Part shown: positions 30,753 through 43,019 of the stretch, one piece after another
Layout: each line of letters opens with the position of its first letter
Position numbering within the stretch: position 1 is the stretch's first letter
Source: Flaveria trinervia
Lineage: Eukaryota; Streptophyta; Magnoliopsida; Asterales; Asteraceae
NCBI GenBank assembly: GCA_025506515.1
Contig: CM046442.1
Coordinates: forward strand, 60,373,376-60,437,375
DNA: 64,000 nucleotides
Reading direction: 5' to 3'
Made by a program: the position numbers and the translations under genes
Notes under the pieces: model-generated
What the model was told of the DNA's origin: nothing
Database searches by the model: none
The model's input: the letters and a program-made list of their open reading frames with translations, nothing else

Positions 30753-31680
30753 CTAAACATTCTCTCCCTTTTTGGTAGCATCATCTTGAGAGCTAGATGA
30801 GCTGGAGGAAGAAGTCAATGAGACCTGAACAGGTACATGCCTAACAGACCTCTCTGTCTGCTTCTCAGCTAGTTTGGCCTTGAGATTGTCAATCTCAAGT
30901 TGCTGAGTGGCGGACCTTGCTTCTAAAGTCCTAACCAAAGATTCATGGTTTGAGACTTTAGATAGAAGGTCTTTAATGAGGAGTTGCATACTTCCCTCAT
31001 CTTCTTTTGAAGAATCACAAGGAGATGAGGTAACATACCTAGTATGTTCAGCCTCACCACCAGATGTGGTTTCTTGGCACCCTGGTTTCCCGTGCTCAAT
31101 GATGTCTCTTTCAGAGTCATCAAAAGGCTCGGTTGCCATAGATTCAGTCTGAGATATGTTAGCACTATCCATAAGGTCCATTGAGGCACCTTCTGTAGTG
31201 GCAGCTGAATCTGCATGAGTCCCCTTCATATCAGTAGGACTCACCTCAGTTATAGGTTGCTGATGAGGGCTAGAGATAAGGGATTTCTCTGGGCTCTGTT
31301 GATCTTGAAGAGGGTGTTGTAGATCAACTTCATTGCCATGGAGAGATGTTATCTCTTCATCAGTTTTGAAAAGAAGGTCAATAAAAGATAGGGAGGTTAA
31401 GCCTACTGACCAGGGACCTTGGTCAATGTCTACAGGCATTGAGCCTTTGGTGGGGCTGTCCCTAGTTGGCTGCTCAAAAGAGTGTAGATACTCATCCTGA
31501 GGACTGTTGGTTTGGGTGTCGGGCTCCTGGGTTTGAGACTGGGGAGACTCAAAACCCATATTGAGGTCAAAAGAGAAGGATGGAGAGACCTTAGACTGAG
31601 TGGGAGCCCATGTTTCCACTCTAGTCTTTTTGGATTGAACAAGAGGGGCTTGTTCAATCAGAGTAGATTGAACAAGGTTC
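30753..31680 (-). CDS. Copia A aORF, N-proximal open segment
   Basis: 309 codons open on the minus strand up to the LTR boundary at 31681. A methionine at 31718 is only available inside the antisense of the inverted LTR (MVLVAPAFFLIQQ comes from LTR sequence). Pro/Ser/Gln-rich N-part, then acidic stretches, and a coiled-coil VRTLEARSATQQLEIDNLKA near the end. It resembles the coiled-coil ORF of element G at 115-606. It is cut upstream by the inverted LTR, so the true start is lost. Confidence 0.6.
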
Positions 31681-32532
31681 TGTTGGATCAAGAAGAAGGC
31701 TGGTGCAACCAAAACCAATTCACTTAGACAATTTTGGTACTACATGCAAGGGCTTCCAAAGCTTAGCATGGAACTTCCGAAGGTTGTAGAGTTCTTCCGA
31801 AGACAAAGTGTAAGATTAACTTCCGAAGACAGAACTCTACTTCCAAAGTCAAGTGCGTACTTCCGAAGTTCAAGTCTTAGAAGAATAAGCTGAAGACCAC
31901 TTCCGAAGTATGATGAAAAGAAGTCTCCAAGCCTTGGAAGAAGCAGCCTCTTCCGAAGTATAAGTGGCTTCAGAAGTACTTACTCTTCCAAGCCATTTAA
32001 CCTTCGGAAGACACTGCTATGAACCAGTGGACACAAGTATGGTCTCTGACACTCCGCTGCAGACTTCTGATACAGCATGGCTTCTTCCTAAAAAGCCATG
32101 TAGTTGACCATACTTCATTCCACTGTTCACATTTTTATGATAGTACATGTTACCAACTTTAGTTGGTGATAAAAGGTAAGTCAGGGACATGTTCTGACTA
32201 CCAAATCTCAGATAAGACATTATTCGAGATACCTTAAACTATAGTCTTGTAGTATAGGCTTTAGTTATAGGATCCCAGCTGGTATCAAAGTATATCTAGC
32301 TGTAGGTAGTATTATATATAGGTTCTCTTTGTAACTCATTCCACACTGCTTGTAAGAGTCTTGTATTATAAGTTGAGAAGCAATATATAAAAGTACCTTG
32401 AAAATTACTTCACGTGTTCTTTACTACTTTGTATATTGTAATCAACTCTTACTGATTTTATTTTAACCCGAGTGTTGTTCTAGTGTGGTTTGAGAGAAAA
32501 CAAAGTGTTAAGTGACAAACATCAATCTTGCA
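31681..32532 (+). repeat. inverted 5' LTR of Copia A (left arm)
   Basis: Plus orientation, TGTTGGATCAAG to CTTGCA, 852 bp. It is opposite in orientation to the two outer LTRs and abuts the aORF at 31680 exactly at its TG terminus. About a dozen TTCCGAA-type motifs lie at 31755-32000. Confidence 0.9.
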
Positions 32533-32546
32533 ATTTGTATCAGAGC
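32533..32546 (+). other. primer-binding site of left arm
   Basis: ATTTGTATCAGAGC; the right arm has ATTGGTATCAGAGC at 51437-51450 (minus). Initiator-Met tRNA type. Confidence 0.8.
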
Positions 32547-32624
32547 TTCTCAGGCTCTTGATTGTGTGATCTAACCATCCAAATCAACCTGTTTTTCACT
32601 CCTCCCTACAAACCACTCACTCAA

Positions 32625-35264
32625 ATGGCCCTTAACAAGTCTGAGGTAGAGATGGGAACCATGACAAAGGCTCCCATCATTACTCCTGAAAATTTCAGGT
32701 CTTGGAGCAAGAGAATGGAAGGCTTCATCAGATACCAAGACTACAAGATGTGGAACTCCATTGTCATGGCCCGTACAAGCCAAAGGTGGAAACGGTGCCA
32801 TGATAGAAAAGGCTGTAGAGGATTACTCTGATGAAGACAAAAAGAAGATAGACATCGACAACAATGCCATGACCATTCTTATGACTGCAATACCGAACTC
32901 CATCATGGTGGGATTCAAGCATTGCACGACTGCCAAAGAATTGTTTGATGCACTTGCTCAAATGTACTCAAGCTCCAATGACTCGAAGAAGGACTCGCTG
33001 AAGTAGCAGTTTGAGAACTTCACTCATATTGCTGGAGAGACTCTCAGCCAGCAGTACTTCAGGTACATGGATCTTATCTCTCTCTTTAGCCTGTGAAGAT
33101 CACTCCTGAACTTAGAGATCTTACTAGAAAGTTCATGAGTACTCTTCCAAACGAGTGGACATTCTACTGTGTCTCTATCAAGAGGACAGAGAACTTGAAC
33201 ACTCTCACCATGACTGAACTCTATGGATCCTTGATGGATATCGCCTAGAGATGGAGAGTAAAAGGGCCACCAAACAAGCAGACCCATGAGTCTTTCTGGT
33301 AGCAACGCTTTAATGGTTGTTGAAGGCTCATTACCCCCACAACCTCAGCATTACCTGCCTTACCAGCAGCCATCCTTCTCTCCTGGACCTATATCACTTT
33401 CCCTGAGACTCCAAGGTCTCAACAGGCTCAACACAACTCCTTTCAGGAAAGTTGTGCCTTTGTCTCAGGAAGTGGACACTCTAGTGATTTTCAATACTGC
33501 TTTGATGATCTTGAGTGTTTCAATCCAGACGATGTAGAGTATGTGGACATTGTCCAACAGATGGTTCTTTTAACTTATAGAGAGAAGAAGTTTTTTAAGA
33601 GAACTAGAAGACAGTTCCCTCAAAACCCAACTACCAGCAAATTGGGTTTGACAAGACCAAGGCAAAGTGTTACAACTATAACCAACTGGTCACTTTGCAA
33701 GGGAATGCAAGGCTCCCAAGACCAATCCGGGAACCCAACAGGCCTCCACACATTCCTCAACCTCAAAGCCCGCTAAGAAGTCAACTGAAAAAGCTGCAAT
33801 GGCTCAAGAAGTTGACTAGAGCTTCATGGTACAGGATGTGACTCCTGCTCAAGCTATTATGGCTATTGCGGCCGGAACAGATGTTGCCCAGGTATATGAA
33901 CATCTCTGCACTCCAGCCTGTATTGCTAAAGTTAAACTTTATCAGGATTACAATATGGAAATCAGATATGATATTGAGTCTTTAAACATCTTAAAATCTG
34001 ATTTTAAAAGAGCTGAATCTAACTATCAAAAGAAAATTGAGGAGTTCGAGAAAACTGTGTCTCTTTTAAAACATGAACACACCAACTACAAGACTCAAAT
34101 CAAAGATCTGATATCCAAATTGTCTAAGGCTCAAGCCCAACTTGTCACTGCTGAGGCTCAGGCCAGGAAGCATGCTATTTATGAGCAAAACTTCCAAGCT
34201 ATTCTTGCATCATCCTCCCATTCCAAACTCTGTTATCAGAACAAAGGAGGGTTGGGAACCAATAAAATGCTCCACCACACTCCTATGAGTCTATCAGACA
34301 ACCTAGATGTGGTACTGAGGAGCAAGAGGTTCTAATTGCTGACCCTCCCTCACCAGAGTTGAAGGATGAAACAACAATAGTGGCCACCACAGGGAAGGAA
34401 CAGGTGATGTACCCATCTCTTCTGATGAAGAACAAATCCTAACCACTAAGGCCAAAAGAAGAAGAGCTAAAGCTGCTAGAAGAACTACCAAGAAGATGGC
34501 TGAGTCCAAGCTAAAGATTGACCCAAAGCAAAAGGGTGTCTTTATCTCAGCTGGATTCTAAGTGTTAGGTACTTCTGATTCAGGAAAGGAATGTAATACC
34601 AGCACTCCTGTCCTGCCAAAGGATCAGAAGTTGAAGGGAAAAGTTACTGCTGAAGAAAAGAAGTCCAAGAAATAGCAACCCTCACATTCCCAAAGGACTA
34701 ACATTGCATGCATAATGTGTGGTCTGCAAAACCACATGGCAAAAGATTGTTACTATAATCCTGCAAGCACACATTATGCAAATAATGTTAGAAAAGAAGG
34801 AGTCAGGGAAGGTTTCACATTTGGACCTTTTCAAACGGTTCAAGTGATGAAAAAGGGAAAGCTAGTTTCAGAAGCCAGGTTGCTTTCGGAAGAAACTCTT
34901 TCCGAAGGGAAAATGGCTTCAGAAGCAAAGGCTACTAAGTTCGGAAGAACAAGAAGCTCCCTTGAAACCTCCCCAGAAGAAGACTGCTTCGGAAGAAAAG
35001 GTGGTGAAGGTTTCTTCCGAAAAGAAAGAAACTTCGAAAGATGGCCATGCTGTAAAAGCTTCAACAAGCTCATCCTCCAAGAACAACCAAAGGATGGACT
35101 GGAAGATCAAGGAAGATGCTGCAGCCCAAACCTCTTCTTCAAAGACTCTATTGAACCCCCATGCATAACATTTGGTTCAATTATGTCATTATCTTTGGAA
35201 GAACCCAGACCAGCAAGGCTTGGGCTTCCAACAAAACTAACAATCTCATCTTGTGTGCAGGGAC
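32625..35264 (+). pseudogene. Copia A gag, plus-strand arm
   Basis: ATG at 32625 (MALNKSEVEMGTMTKAPIIT). Frames change about 32770. Then NAMTILMTAIPNSIMVGF, LFDALAQMYSSSNDSKKDSL, a stop at 33004, and the FENFTHIAGETLSQQYFRYM region. A CxxC zinc knuckle (KCYNCNQLGHFARECKAPK, in a shifted frame) lies near 33665. The open segment 33826-34335 is coiled-coil (ESNYQKKIEEFEKTVSLLKH), followed by a second Cys/His motif, CIMCGLQNHMAKDC, at about 34709. The tail 34860-35050 is rich in SEE/SEK repeats encoded by TTCGGAAG-type DNA. It breaks off at 35264 just before the protease site. Confidence 0.8.
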
Positions 35265-35681
35265 TATCTTTTAAGGCATCTTCTACCTTCTTGGGCTCCA
35301 TCTGGGATAGAAAGCATGAGTATAAGTGGACATTCCCATGATGAGTTTGTCCTCTTGTTCTCACACCTCAATGACATCCCCTATGATGTTCTCATCAAGA
35401 TGAGTGTTATGAATCCTAAGTGAGGAATCACTTCCAGTTGCAGAGATAGATCCAAGTTGGACATATTCTGCTCAGGAACTGGAACACTCTGTCCAGCTGT
35501 TGTTTCAAAATCATTCAATGATGACTGAGTGAATGAGTGAGACTATCAGAATCATTCAATGATGACTGAGTGAATGACTGAGTCAATATGACAAACTGTT
35601 GAAGGAGAGATCTATTCCCTATCATGTGCCTAGAACATCCACTGTCTACTATCCAGACATTTTTGTTCTTGTCATATGGAT
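35265..35681 (-). pseudogene. Copia A protease and RT-linker remnant (spacer of the inverted repeat)
   Basis: On the minus strand 35681-35580 encodes KNVWIVDSGCSRHMIGNRSL, the aspartic protease with Asp-Ser-Gly. A short direct repeat (ATCATTCAATGATGACTGAG at 35512 and 35550) follows. Then 35508-35265 encodes the region before RT (NTHLDENIIGD, VRTRGQTH, CFLSQMEPKKVEDALKD). Integrase is missing. At 35265/35264 it joins the antisense of the left-arm gag. Confidence 0.7.
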
Positions 35682-36702
35682 GTCCCTGCACACAAGATGA
35701 GATTGTTAGTTTTGTTTGGAAGCCCAAGCCTTGCTGGTCTAGGGTTCTTCCAAAGATAATGACATAATTGAACCAAAAGATATGCATGGGGGTTCAATAG
35801 AGGTCTTTGAAGAAGAGGTTTGGGCTGCAACATCTTCCTTGATCTTCCAGTCCACCCTTTGGTTGATCTTGGAGGATGAGCTTGTTGAAGCTTTTGCAGC
35901 ATGGCTATCTTTCGAAGCTTCTTTCTTTTCAGAAGAAGCCTTCACCACCTTTTCTTGCGAAGCAGTCTTCTTCTGGGGAGGTTTCAAGGGAGCTTTCTTG
36001 TTCTTCCGAACCTTAGTAGCTTTTGCTTCCGAAGTCATTATCCTTTCGGAAGAAAGAGTTTCTTCCGAAAGCAACCTGGCTTCTGAAAGTAGCTTTCCCT
36101 TTTTCATCGCTTGAACCGTTTGAAAAGGTCCAAATGTGAAACCTTCCCTGACTCCTTCTTTCTAACATTATTTGCATAATGTGTGCTTGCAGGATTGTAG
36201 TAACAATCTTTTGCCATGTGGTTTTGCAGACCACACATTATGCATGCAATGTTAGTCCTTTGGGAATGTGAGGGTTGTTGTTTCTTGGGCTTCTTTTCTT
36301 CATCAACAACTTTTCCCTTCAACTTCTGATCATTTGGCAAGACAGGAGTGATGGTATTACACTCCTTTCCTGAATCAGAAGTACCTAACACTTGGAACAC
36401 AGCTGAGATAAAGACACCTTTCTGCTTTGGGTCAATCTTCAGCTTGGACTCAGCCACCTTCTGGCAGTTCTTCTAGCAGCTTTAGCTCTGCTTCTTCTAG
36501 CCTTAGTGGTTAGTATTTGATCTTCACAAGAGGAGATGGGTACATCTACATGTTCCTTCCCTGTGGTGGCCACTATTGTTGCTTCATCCTTCAACTCTAG
36601 TGAGGAAGGGTCAGCAGTAGGAACCTCTTGCTCCTCAGTATAACATCTAGGCTGTCTAATACACTCATAGAAGTGTGGTGGAGCAATTTCATTAGTTCCC
36701 AA
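35682..36702 (-). pseudogene. Copia A gag C-terminus, minus-strand arm part 1
   Basis: Near-identical inverted copy of 34240-35264. Frames 36439-36795, 36104-36457 and 35739-36107 carry CIMCGLQNHMAKDC and the SEE/SEK-rich tail. Interrupted at 36703 by element C. Confidence 0.85.
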
Positions 36703-36912
36703 TGAAGGAATTGATCTGCCCAAGATACATATTAAACTGATGTGGCTAGTGTGATATGATCCAAGTCGGGTCATACCCAATAACAAGCCAAACAAACACC
36801 AATAAGTATTTATTCGTTGATAAGATCATACAAATAAATACTGACACCATTTTAGAAAATAGGCTTTCTAAAACATTGCTTTTGTAAATGAACAACATTA
36901 TATGGATAATTC
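36703..36912 (+). repeat. truncated 5' LTR of Copia C
   Basis: Matches the first 210 bases of the 3' LTR at 38457 with a few differences, then jumps into pol sequence. Confidence 0.9.
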
Positions 36913-37032
36913 TAAAAAGGGATTAGTACCTATTCAGAAGGGGACTATATTGAGCTCATCTCAATGCCCTAGTTCAAAGGTTGAACAAGAAAGAATGAAT
37001 GGAGTCCATATGCATCTGCTATAGGATCCATC

Positions 37033-37671
37033 ATGTATGCAATGATATGTACTAGGCCGGACGTGTCATGTGCTCTAAGCATGACAAGTAGATATCAACA
37101 GAATCCTGGTAATAGTCATTGGATGGCTGTTAAGAGTATTTTGAAATACCTTAGAAACACTAAGGATATGTTTTTAATATATGGATCTGGTGAGGAGGAG
37201 CTCGTTGTAAAGGGTTACACGGATGCGAGTTTCCAAACTGATCGAGATGATTCTCGATCACAGTCGGGATATGTCTTCATTATGAATGGAGGAGCAGTCT
37301 CTTGGAAGAGCTCAAAGCAAGATGTAGTGGCACTATCTACAACAGAATCAGAATACATCGTCGCTTCATTGGCAGCTCAAGAAGCTGCATGGCTTAGGAA
37401 GTTCATTGCTGATCTAGGGGTCATTGCTACCATTCAAGACCCCCTAGAGATCTTTTGTGACAACAAGGGTGCAATTGCTCAAATCAAGGAACCTCGTGCT
37501 TATCAAAAGACTCGGCACATTGAACGAAGATTCAACTACATAAGGGATGAATTTGAAAAGGGAAAGATATGTATTCGCAAAGTTCACACCAATCAAAACA
37601 TTGCGGATCCATTCACGAAGCTCCTAGATAGGTCAAAGCATGAAAGTCATACTTGTGCCCTAGGACTTTGA
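37033..37671 (+). CDS. Copia C RNase H domain and end of RT
   Basis: 212-codon open frame. MICTRPDVSCALSMTSRYQQ is the RT end. RNase H follows with acidic residues in GYTDASF, STTESEY and CDNKGA, and the family end motif HTNQNIADPFTKLL. RNase H would degrade the RNA of the RNA-DNA hybrid during reverse transcription. This copy has no upstream pol and no start of its own, so it cannot support transposition. Confidence 0.85.
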   Translation: MYAMICTRPDVSCALSMTSRYQQNPGNSHWMAVKSILKYLRNTKDMFLIYGSGEEELVVKGYTDASFQTDRDDSRSQSGYVFIMNGGAVSWKSSKQDVVALSTTESEYIVASLAAQEAAWLRKFIADLGVIATIQDPLEIFCDNKGAIAQIKEPRAYQKTRHIERRFNYIRDEFEKGKICIRKVHTNQNIADPFTKLLDRSKHESHTCALGL

Positions 37672-38456
37672 TATTCTAGTGATTGGACTTGATCAAATTT
37701 TGTATTTGGATATTGGAACTTATGTTATTTGAATTTATTATATGGTTATAATTTTCATTTGTTCTTCTATTTTAGCATGTTTAAATTCGTGAATAAGTAA
37801 GTTATTCTAAAAGTCCGTAGTCGATCATACTTGTGGGAGCAACTATGAATGTAAGACTATGATGAACTTGGATTGGTTGATATTCATAAGGTATGAATAT
37901 AGAACAAGAGGTTGCTACCAAGGTTCATTGATATCTATGGGATATAGATATAGGACTGACCCGCTCTCAATTATTTCTGCATGGAATCTTTGTGATTAGT
38001 CATAAGAGATATTGAGTAAAGGCGAATATCATTGTACTCAGACCTGAGATACATATTGGGTCTTGATATTCACCAAGTGTTGTACTTTGACTTAGTTTTT
38101 TGCTGTTCTGAAAGATTGGCAGTACATAAGGTTGAGTTCAGGTATGATATAAGGTGATTGTGAGAGACGTATGTAGTCAAGATGGAATTTGTTCCTCGTA
38201 TTCGTTGAGAGTTAGATGTCTAAGGCCTGTAAAGTTAAATCAACGGAGAATGACAATTCTGTGTCTTTGGGATTTAACATGACATTTGTAACAAAAGGAT
38301 AAATGATTAATTCACCAAAACATTTTCAAGTAAGGTACTTGAAAAGGATGATGTTATTGAATGGCACTTAGTCATATACATTAGGGGTAGCAAACCGTTG
38401 CTAGGCGTTATTTGCTGCTTGCATCAATTTCTATGAATCTTGTGCAAGTGAGAGAT

Positions 38457-39491
38457 TGAAGGAATTGATCTGCCCAAGATACATATTAAACTGATGTGGC
38501 TAGTGTGACATGATCAAGTCGGGTCATACCCAATAACAAGCCAAACAAACACCAATAAGTATTTATTCGTTGATAAGATCATACAAATAAATACTGACAC
38601 CATTTTAGAAAATAGGCTTTCTAAAACATTGCTTTTGTAAATGAACAACATTATATGGATAATTTGTTCACGAGAAATGTTTTGTTTTATTATTTAAGTT
38701 GGTTAAGTAATATAAAACAAAAGTGTGTTATTTTATAAAATTAAAAGGGTTTTAATTTTATAAAACTATAATGCAAGAGTGTTTATTTTATAAAATTCAT
38801 ATGGGAGGGAAACCCCATGTGGGACCCCATTTTTTCGGCCAGTCTTATGGCTTTGGGAACTTCTTTTTTGTTCTTGGTTAATGCAAGATTAAAGACAATT
38901 GAACACTCTTCCAATTAACACACCTATTCTCTCACACACACAAGACAAAAGTTCTCTCTAACATCTCTCTAAAATCGGGTTTTAGAGCTGAAACAAGGCT
39001 GATTTTTCCAGCTTTGAATCAAGAGTTCTTGGCTGAAAAATCGATTGTGCAAGAGGGTTTTCAAGTCGGTGTCACACAACCTAGCAAGTGGGTGTTTGAA
39101 GGAGCTTGTGGGTATCATCCCTTGAGGACTTCTACATTGAAGTCTTGACCATCTAACATCATCATCTTGTCCTCCAAATCCACGGTTCTAAAGGTGTTTG
39201 TTGGTGGTTTCGGGTATAGCTTTCTTGAGGTCATCTTGGTTGAAGATTCAGCTATAAAGTTCATCCTTAGCACCTCCACAAACCCGTTTTCTAGCAGCTT
39301 GAAAGGTTGTCTTCTAAACCTCCTATGGTTGTCCTCTTTTTTGCATTTCGTATTTGGATCCATGGTTTGGGTTTTGCTTATTAAAAGAGTTTAATAATCA
39401 ACATATCAACAAGTTTTAAAACTCTTAATCCGCTGCGTTTTTCATATAAACAAGTTTATATGGACTTTGATAAACTTGTTAAATCTCTACA
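38457..39491 (+). repeat. 3' LTR of Copia C
   Basis: Starts TGAAGGAATTGATC, ends TCTCTACA, 1035 bp. It contains two ORFs in opposite strands (39115-39394) without known family. Confidence 0.85.
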
Positions 39492-40412
39492 CCCAACCCT
39501 CCGTTATTCTGATAACAGAGTTTTGAATGGGAGGATGATGCAAGAATAGCTTGGAAATTCTGCTCAGAAATTGCATGCTTCCTGGCCTTAGCCTCAGCAG
39601 TGACAAGCTGGGCTTGAGCCTCAGACAATTTGGATATCAGATCCTTGATTTGAGTCTTGTAGTTGGTGTGTTCATGTTTTAAAAGAGACACAGTTTTCTC
39701 CAACTCCTCAATTTTCTTTTGATAATCAGATTCAGCTCTTTTAAAATCAGATTTTAAGATGTTTAGAGACTCAATATCAGATCTGATTTCCATATTGTAA
39801 TCCTGATAAAGTTTAACTTTAGCTATACAGGCTGGAGTACAGAGATGTTCATATACCTGAGTATCGTCTATTCTAGCCACGAGAGCTTGAGCAGGAGTCA
39901 CATCCTGTACCATGAAGCTCTAGTCAACTTCTTGAGCCATTGCAGCTGTTTCAGTTGACTTCTCAGCGGGCTTTGAGGTTGAGGGATGTGTGGAGGCCTG
40001 TGGGGTTCTCAGATTGGTCTTGGGAGCCTTGCATTCCCTTGCAAAGTGACCTAGTTGGTTACAGTTGTAACACTTTGCCTTGGTCTTGTCAAACCCAAAC
40101 TTGTTGGTAGTTGGGTTTTAAGGGAAATGCCTTCTAGTTCTCTTAAAGAACTTCTTCGCTCTATAAGTTAAAGAGCCATCTGTTGGACAATGCCCATGTA
40201 CTCTACATCATCTAGACTGAAACACTCAAGATCATCAAAGTAGTATTGAAAATCACCAGAGTGTCCACTTCCTGAGACAAAGGCACAACTTTCCTGAAAG
40301 GAGTTGTGTTGAGCCTGTTGAGACCTTGGAGTCTTAGGATAAGTGATGTATGGTCCAGGAGAGCAGGATGGCTGCTGGTAGGTCAACTAATGCTGAGGTT
40401 GTGGGGGTAATG
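39492..40412 (-). pseudogene. Copia A gag, minus-strand arm part 2
   Basis: Continues the gag between insertions C and B. The open frame 39479-39913 is the coiled-coil region (ESDYQKKIEELEKTVSLLKH). A zinc knuckle (minus KCYNCNQLGHFARECKAPK) lies at about 40075-40020. 40168-40386 precedes it. Inverted copy of about 33330-34240. Confidence 0.85.
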
Positions 40413-41388
40413 TGTTGGGGTTTGTTGGACCAATTTAACTAGTTTAACCATTTTAACTATGAAAACACAGCGGAATAAAACCTTAGTATGTTCATTTGTA
40501 ATCTGAAAATTAGGGTTCATATCATAACAAAAACAAACCCAAGAACATAAGGATCATTTATGTGTATGAACTAGCTATCAAAAAAAATAAACAACCAAAA
40601 CAAAACATACAAACTATCGTTTGTGGAGCTGCGCAGAGTAAAGATTTTTAGTGAAGATGATGAGGTTCTTGAATGACCAAAACACCAAGGAAAGGTGTCC
40701 TCAAGCATCCATACCCACAAGCATCAAGCAAAGACCACTCTTTTTAGGATTTGTACACCAAAACGACCAAGAAGGCTGCTGGAAAACCAATTTTCAGCCT
40801 TGATTAAGCTGTTGGAGAACCGATTTTCAGCCTTGATTAAGCTGCTGAAAAACTGATTTCCATCCTTGATTATCATCAAGAAAAGGAAGAAAGTTTGTTC
40901 TTCTTGGTCTTTTTCATGTATGAGAGAGAGAGAGAGTTGGAGTGTGAATATTGTTCTTGGAGTATGGTGACTTGAAAACAACAAAGACCCCTACCCCATA
41001 AGGGGCGGCCGAAAGTTGTACATGGGAGGGGTTTCCCCCCAAAACCAATCTCCAATTTTTAATAAACTAGTTGTTTTAATAGTTATATAATTAACCTTTT
41101 AATTATATAACTCATACACACTTTTATATTCGATGTTATTTAACTAAATTAAACAACATTACAAATAATATCCATGAAAAAAATATCCTTATAAGTTGCT
41201 CAATCTCATATGCAACTTATGTAGAAAACCCATTTTCTAAATTGGTGTAATTATTTAATTGCATAATCATATCATCAGTTAAATATTAATTGGTGTTTGC
41301 TAAGCTTGTTATGGGTATGACCCGACTTGGATCATAACGTACTAACCACATCAATATTCTATGTGTCTTGGGCATAAAAAATCCAACA
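40413..41388 (-). repeat. 3' LTR of Copia B
   Basis: 976 bp, minus orientation. Polypurine tract at 41389-41401 on the minus strand. Confidence 0.95.
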
Positions 41389-42333
41389 ATCTCCCACTTG
41401 CACTAGATTCATAGAAGATTGATGCAAGCAGTAAATACCGCCTAACAATGGTTTATTACCCTTAATACGCATGACTGAAGGCCATTCAATAACATCATCC
41501 CCTTCAAGTATCCAAGTTGAAATGTTTTAGGTGAATCAATCGTCTATCCTTTTGTTACAGATGTCATGTTAAATCCAAGGACATAGAATGATCATTCCTT
41601 GTTGATTTAACTTAATCAGGCCTTAGACATCTTGTTCTCAACGAATAAGAGGAACAAATTCCATCTTGACTACATACGTTTTTCACAATCACCTCGTGTC
41701 ATACCTGAACATAGCCTTATGTACTGCCATTATTTTAGAGCAGTGAAGAACTAGCTCAAGGTATAACATTTGGTGATATCAAAACCCAATATGTATCTCA
41801 GGTCAGAGGATAACAAATGATATTCGCCTTTACTCAAATTTACTTATGATCAATCTAGAAGATTCCATGTAGTAAAATTGAGATGCGGGACAGTCCAATA
41901 TTTGTATCCCACAAATATCTATGAACTTTGGTAGCAACCAATTGCTCTATATTCATTCCTTATGAATATCCACCAATCCATGTTCATAATAGTCTTACGC
42001 TCATATTTGTTCTCACAAACATGACCGACTATGGAAATTTAGAATAATAAACATATTCATGGATGTATACATGCTTAAATGAATATAACTCAAAATATCA
42101 CTAGTATATAAAAAGTTAAATATTACATTTTTCAAACTTTTAAATACTAAACAGATCAATTTCAATCACTAGAATATCGAAGTCCTAAGGCACAAGTATG
42201 ACTTTCATGCTTTGCCCTTTTAAGGAGCTTCGTGAGTGGATCCGCAATGTTTTGACCGGTGTGAACTTTATGAATACATATCCTTCCCTTTTCAACTTCA
42301 TCCCTTATGTAGTTGAATTTCCGCTCAATGTGC

Positions 42334-42760
42334 CTAGCCTTTTGAAATGCACAGGGTACCTGATTTATGCAATCGTACCCTCGTTATCACAAAATGATTT
42401 CTAGGGGTCTTGAATGGTAGAGACCACCCTAGGTCGGCGATAAATTTCTTTATCCATGCAGCTTCCTGAGATGCTAATGATGCGGCTATGTATTCGGATT
42501 TCGTAGTGGACAATGCTACTCCATTCATAATGAAGACATACCTTGATTGTGATCGAGAATCATCTCGAACGGTTTGGAAACTCGTATCCGTGTAACCCTT
42601 TACAATGATTTCCTCTTCATTAGATCCAGATATTAGAAACATTTCCTTAGTCCTCCTAAGGTATTTCAATATAGTTTTAATAGCCATCCAATGGCTATTA
42701 CCTGGATTCTGCTAATATCTGCTTGTCATGCTTAACGTACATGACACGTCCAGTCTAGTG
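42334..42760 (-). pseudogene. Copia B RNase H
   Basis: KTILKYLRRTKEMFLISGSN, KGYTDTSFQTVRDDSRSQSR, STTKSEYIAASLASQEAAW. Ser/Thr-Thr-Lys replaces the usual TTES, so the Glu of the active site is lost in this frame. A frameshift follows near 42400. Closely related to the RNase H of element C. Confidence 0.8.
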
Positions 42761-43019
42761 CATACCAGCGCATGATGGATCCTATAGCTGATGCATATGG
42801 GACATCCTTCATTCGATCTTGCTCATCCTTTGAGCTTGGACATTCAGATGTACTCAATATTGTCCCTCTTTGAATAGGTACCATACCTTTTCAGAGTTTT
42901 TCCATCTTGAACCTTTTCAAGACTTATATTAATATATGCACTTTGATTTAAACCTGTCAACCGCCTCGATCAATCCCTATAGATCTTTATTCCCAAAATA
43001 TAGGCGGCTTCACTGAGTT

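Larger units (their letters stand above)
36703..39491 (+). mobile_element. Copia element C, internally deleted
   Basis: Flanked by exact 5-bp duplications CCCAA (36698-36702 and 39492-39496). A 210-bp remnant of the 5' LTR (36703-36912) is joined directly to the end of RT. RNase H is intact. The full 3' LTR is at 38457-39491, preceded by a purine tract AAGTGAGAGAT. gag, protease, integrase and most of RT are deleted. Confidence 0.9.

Noticed and set aside
39115..39394. Opposed ORFs in the 3' LTR of Copia C as genes
   Set aside because: They lie wholly inside an LTR, overlap on both strands and show no family motif.
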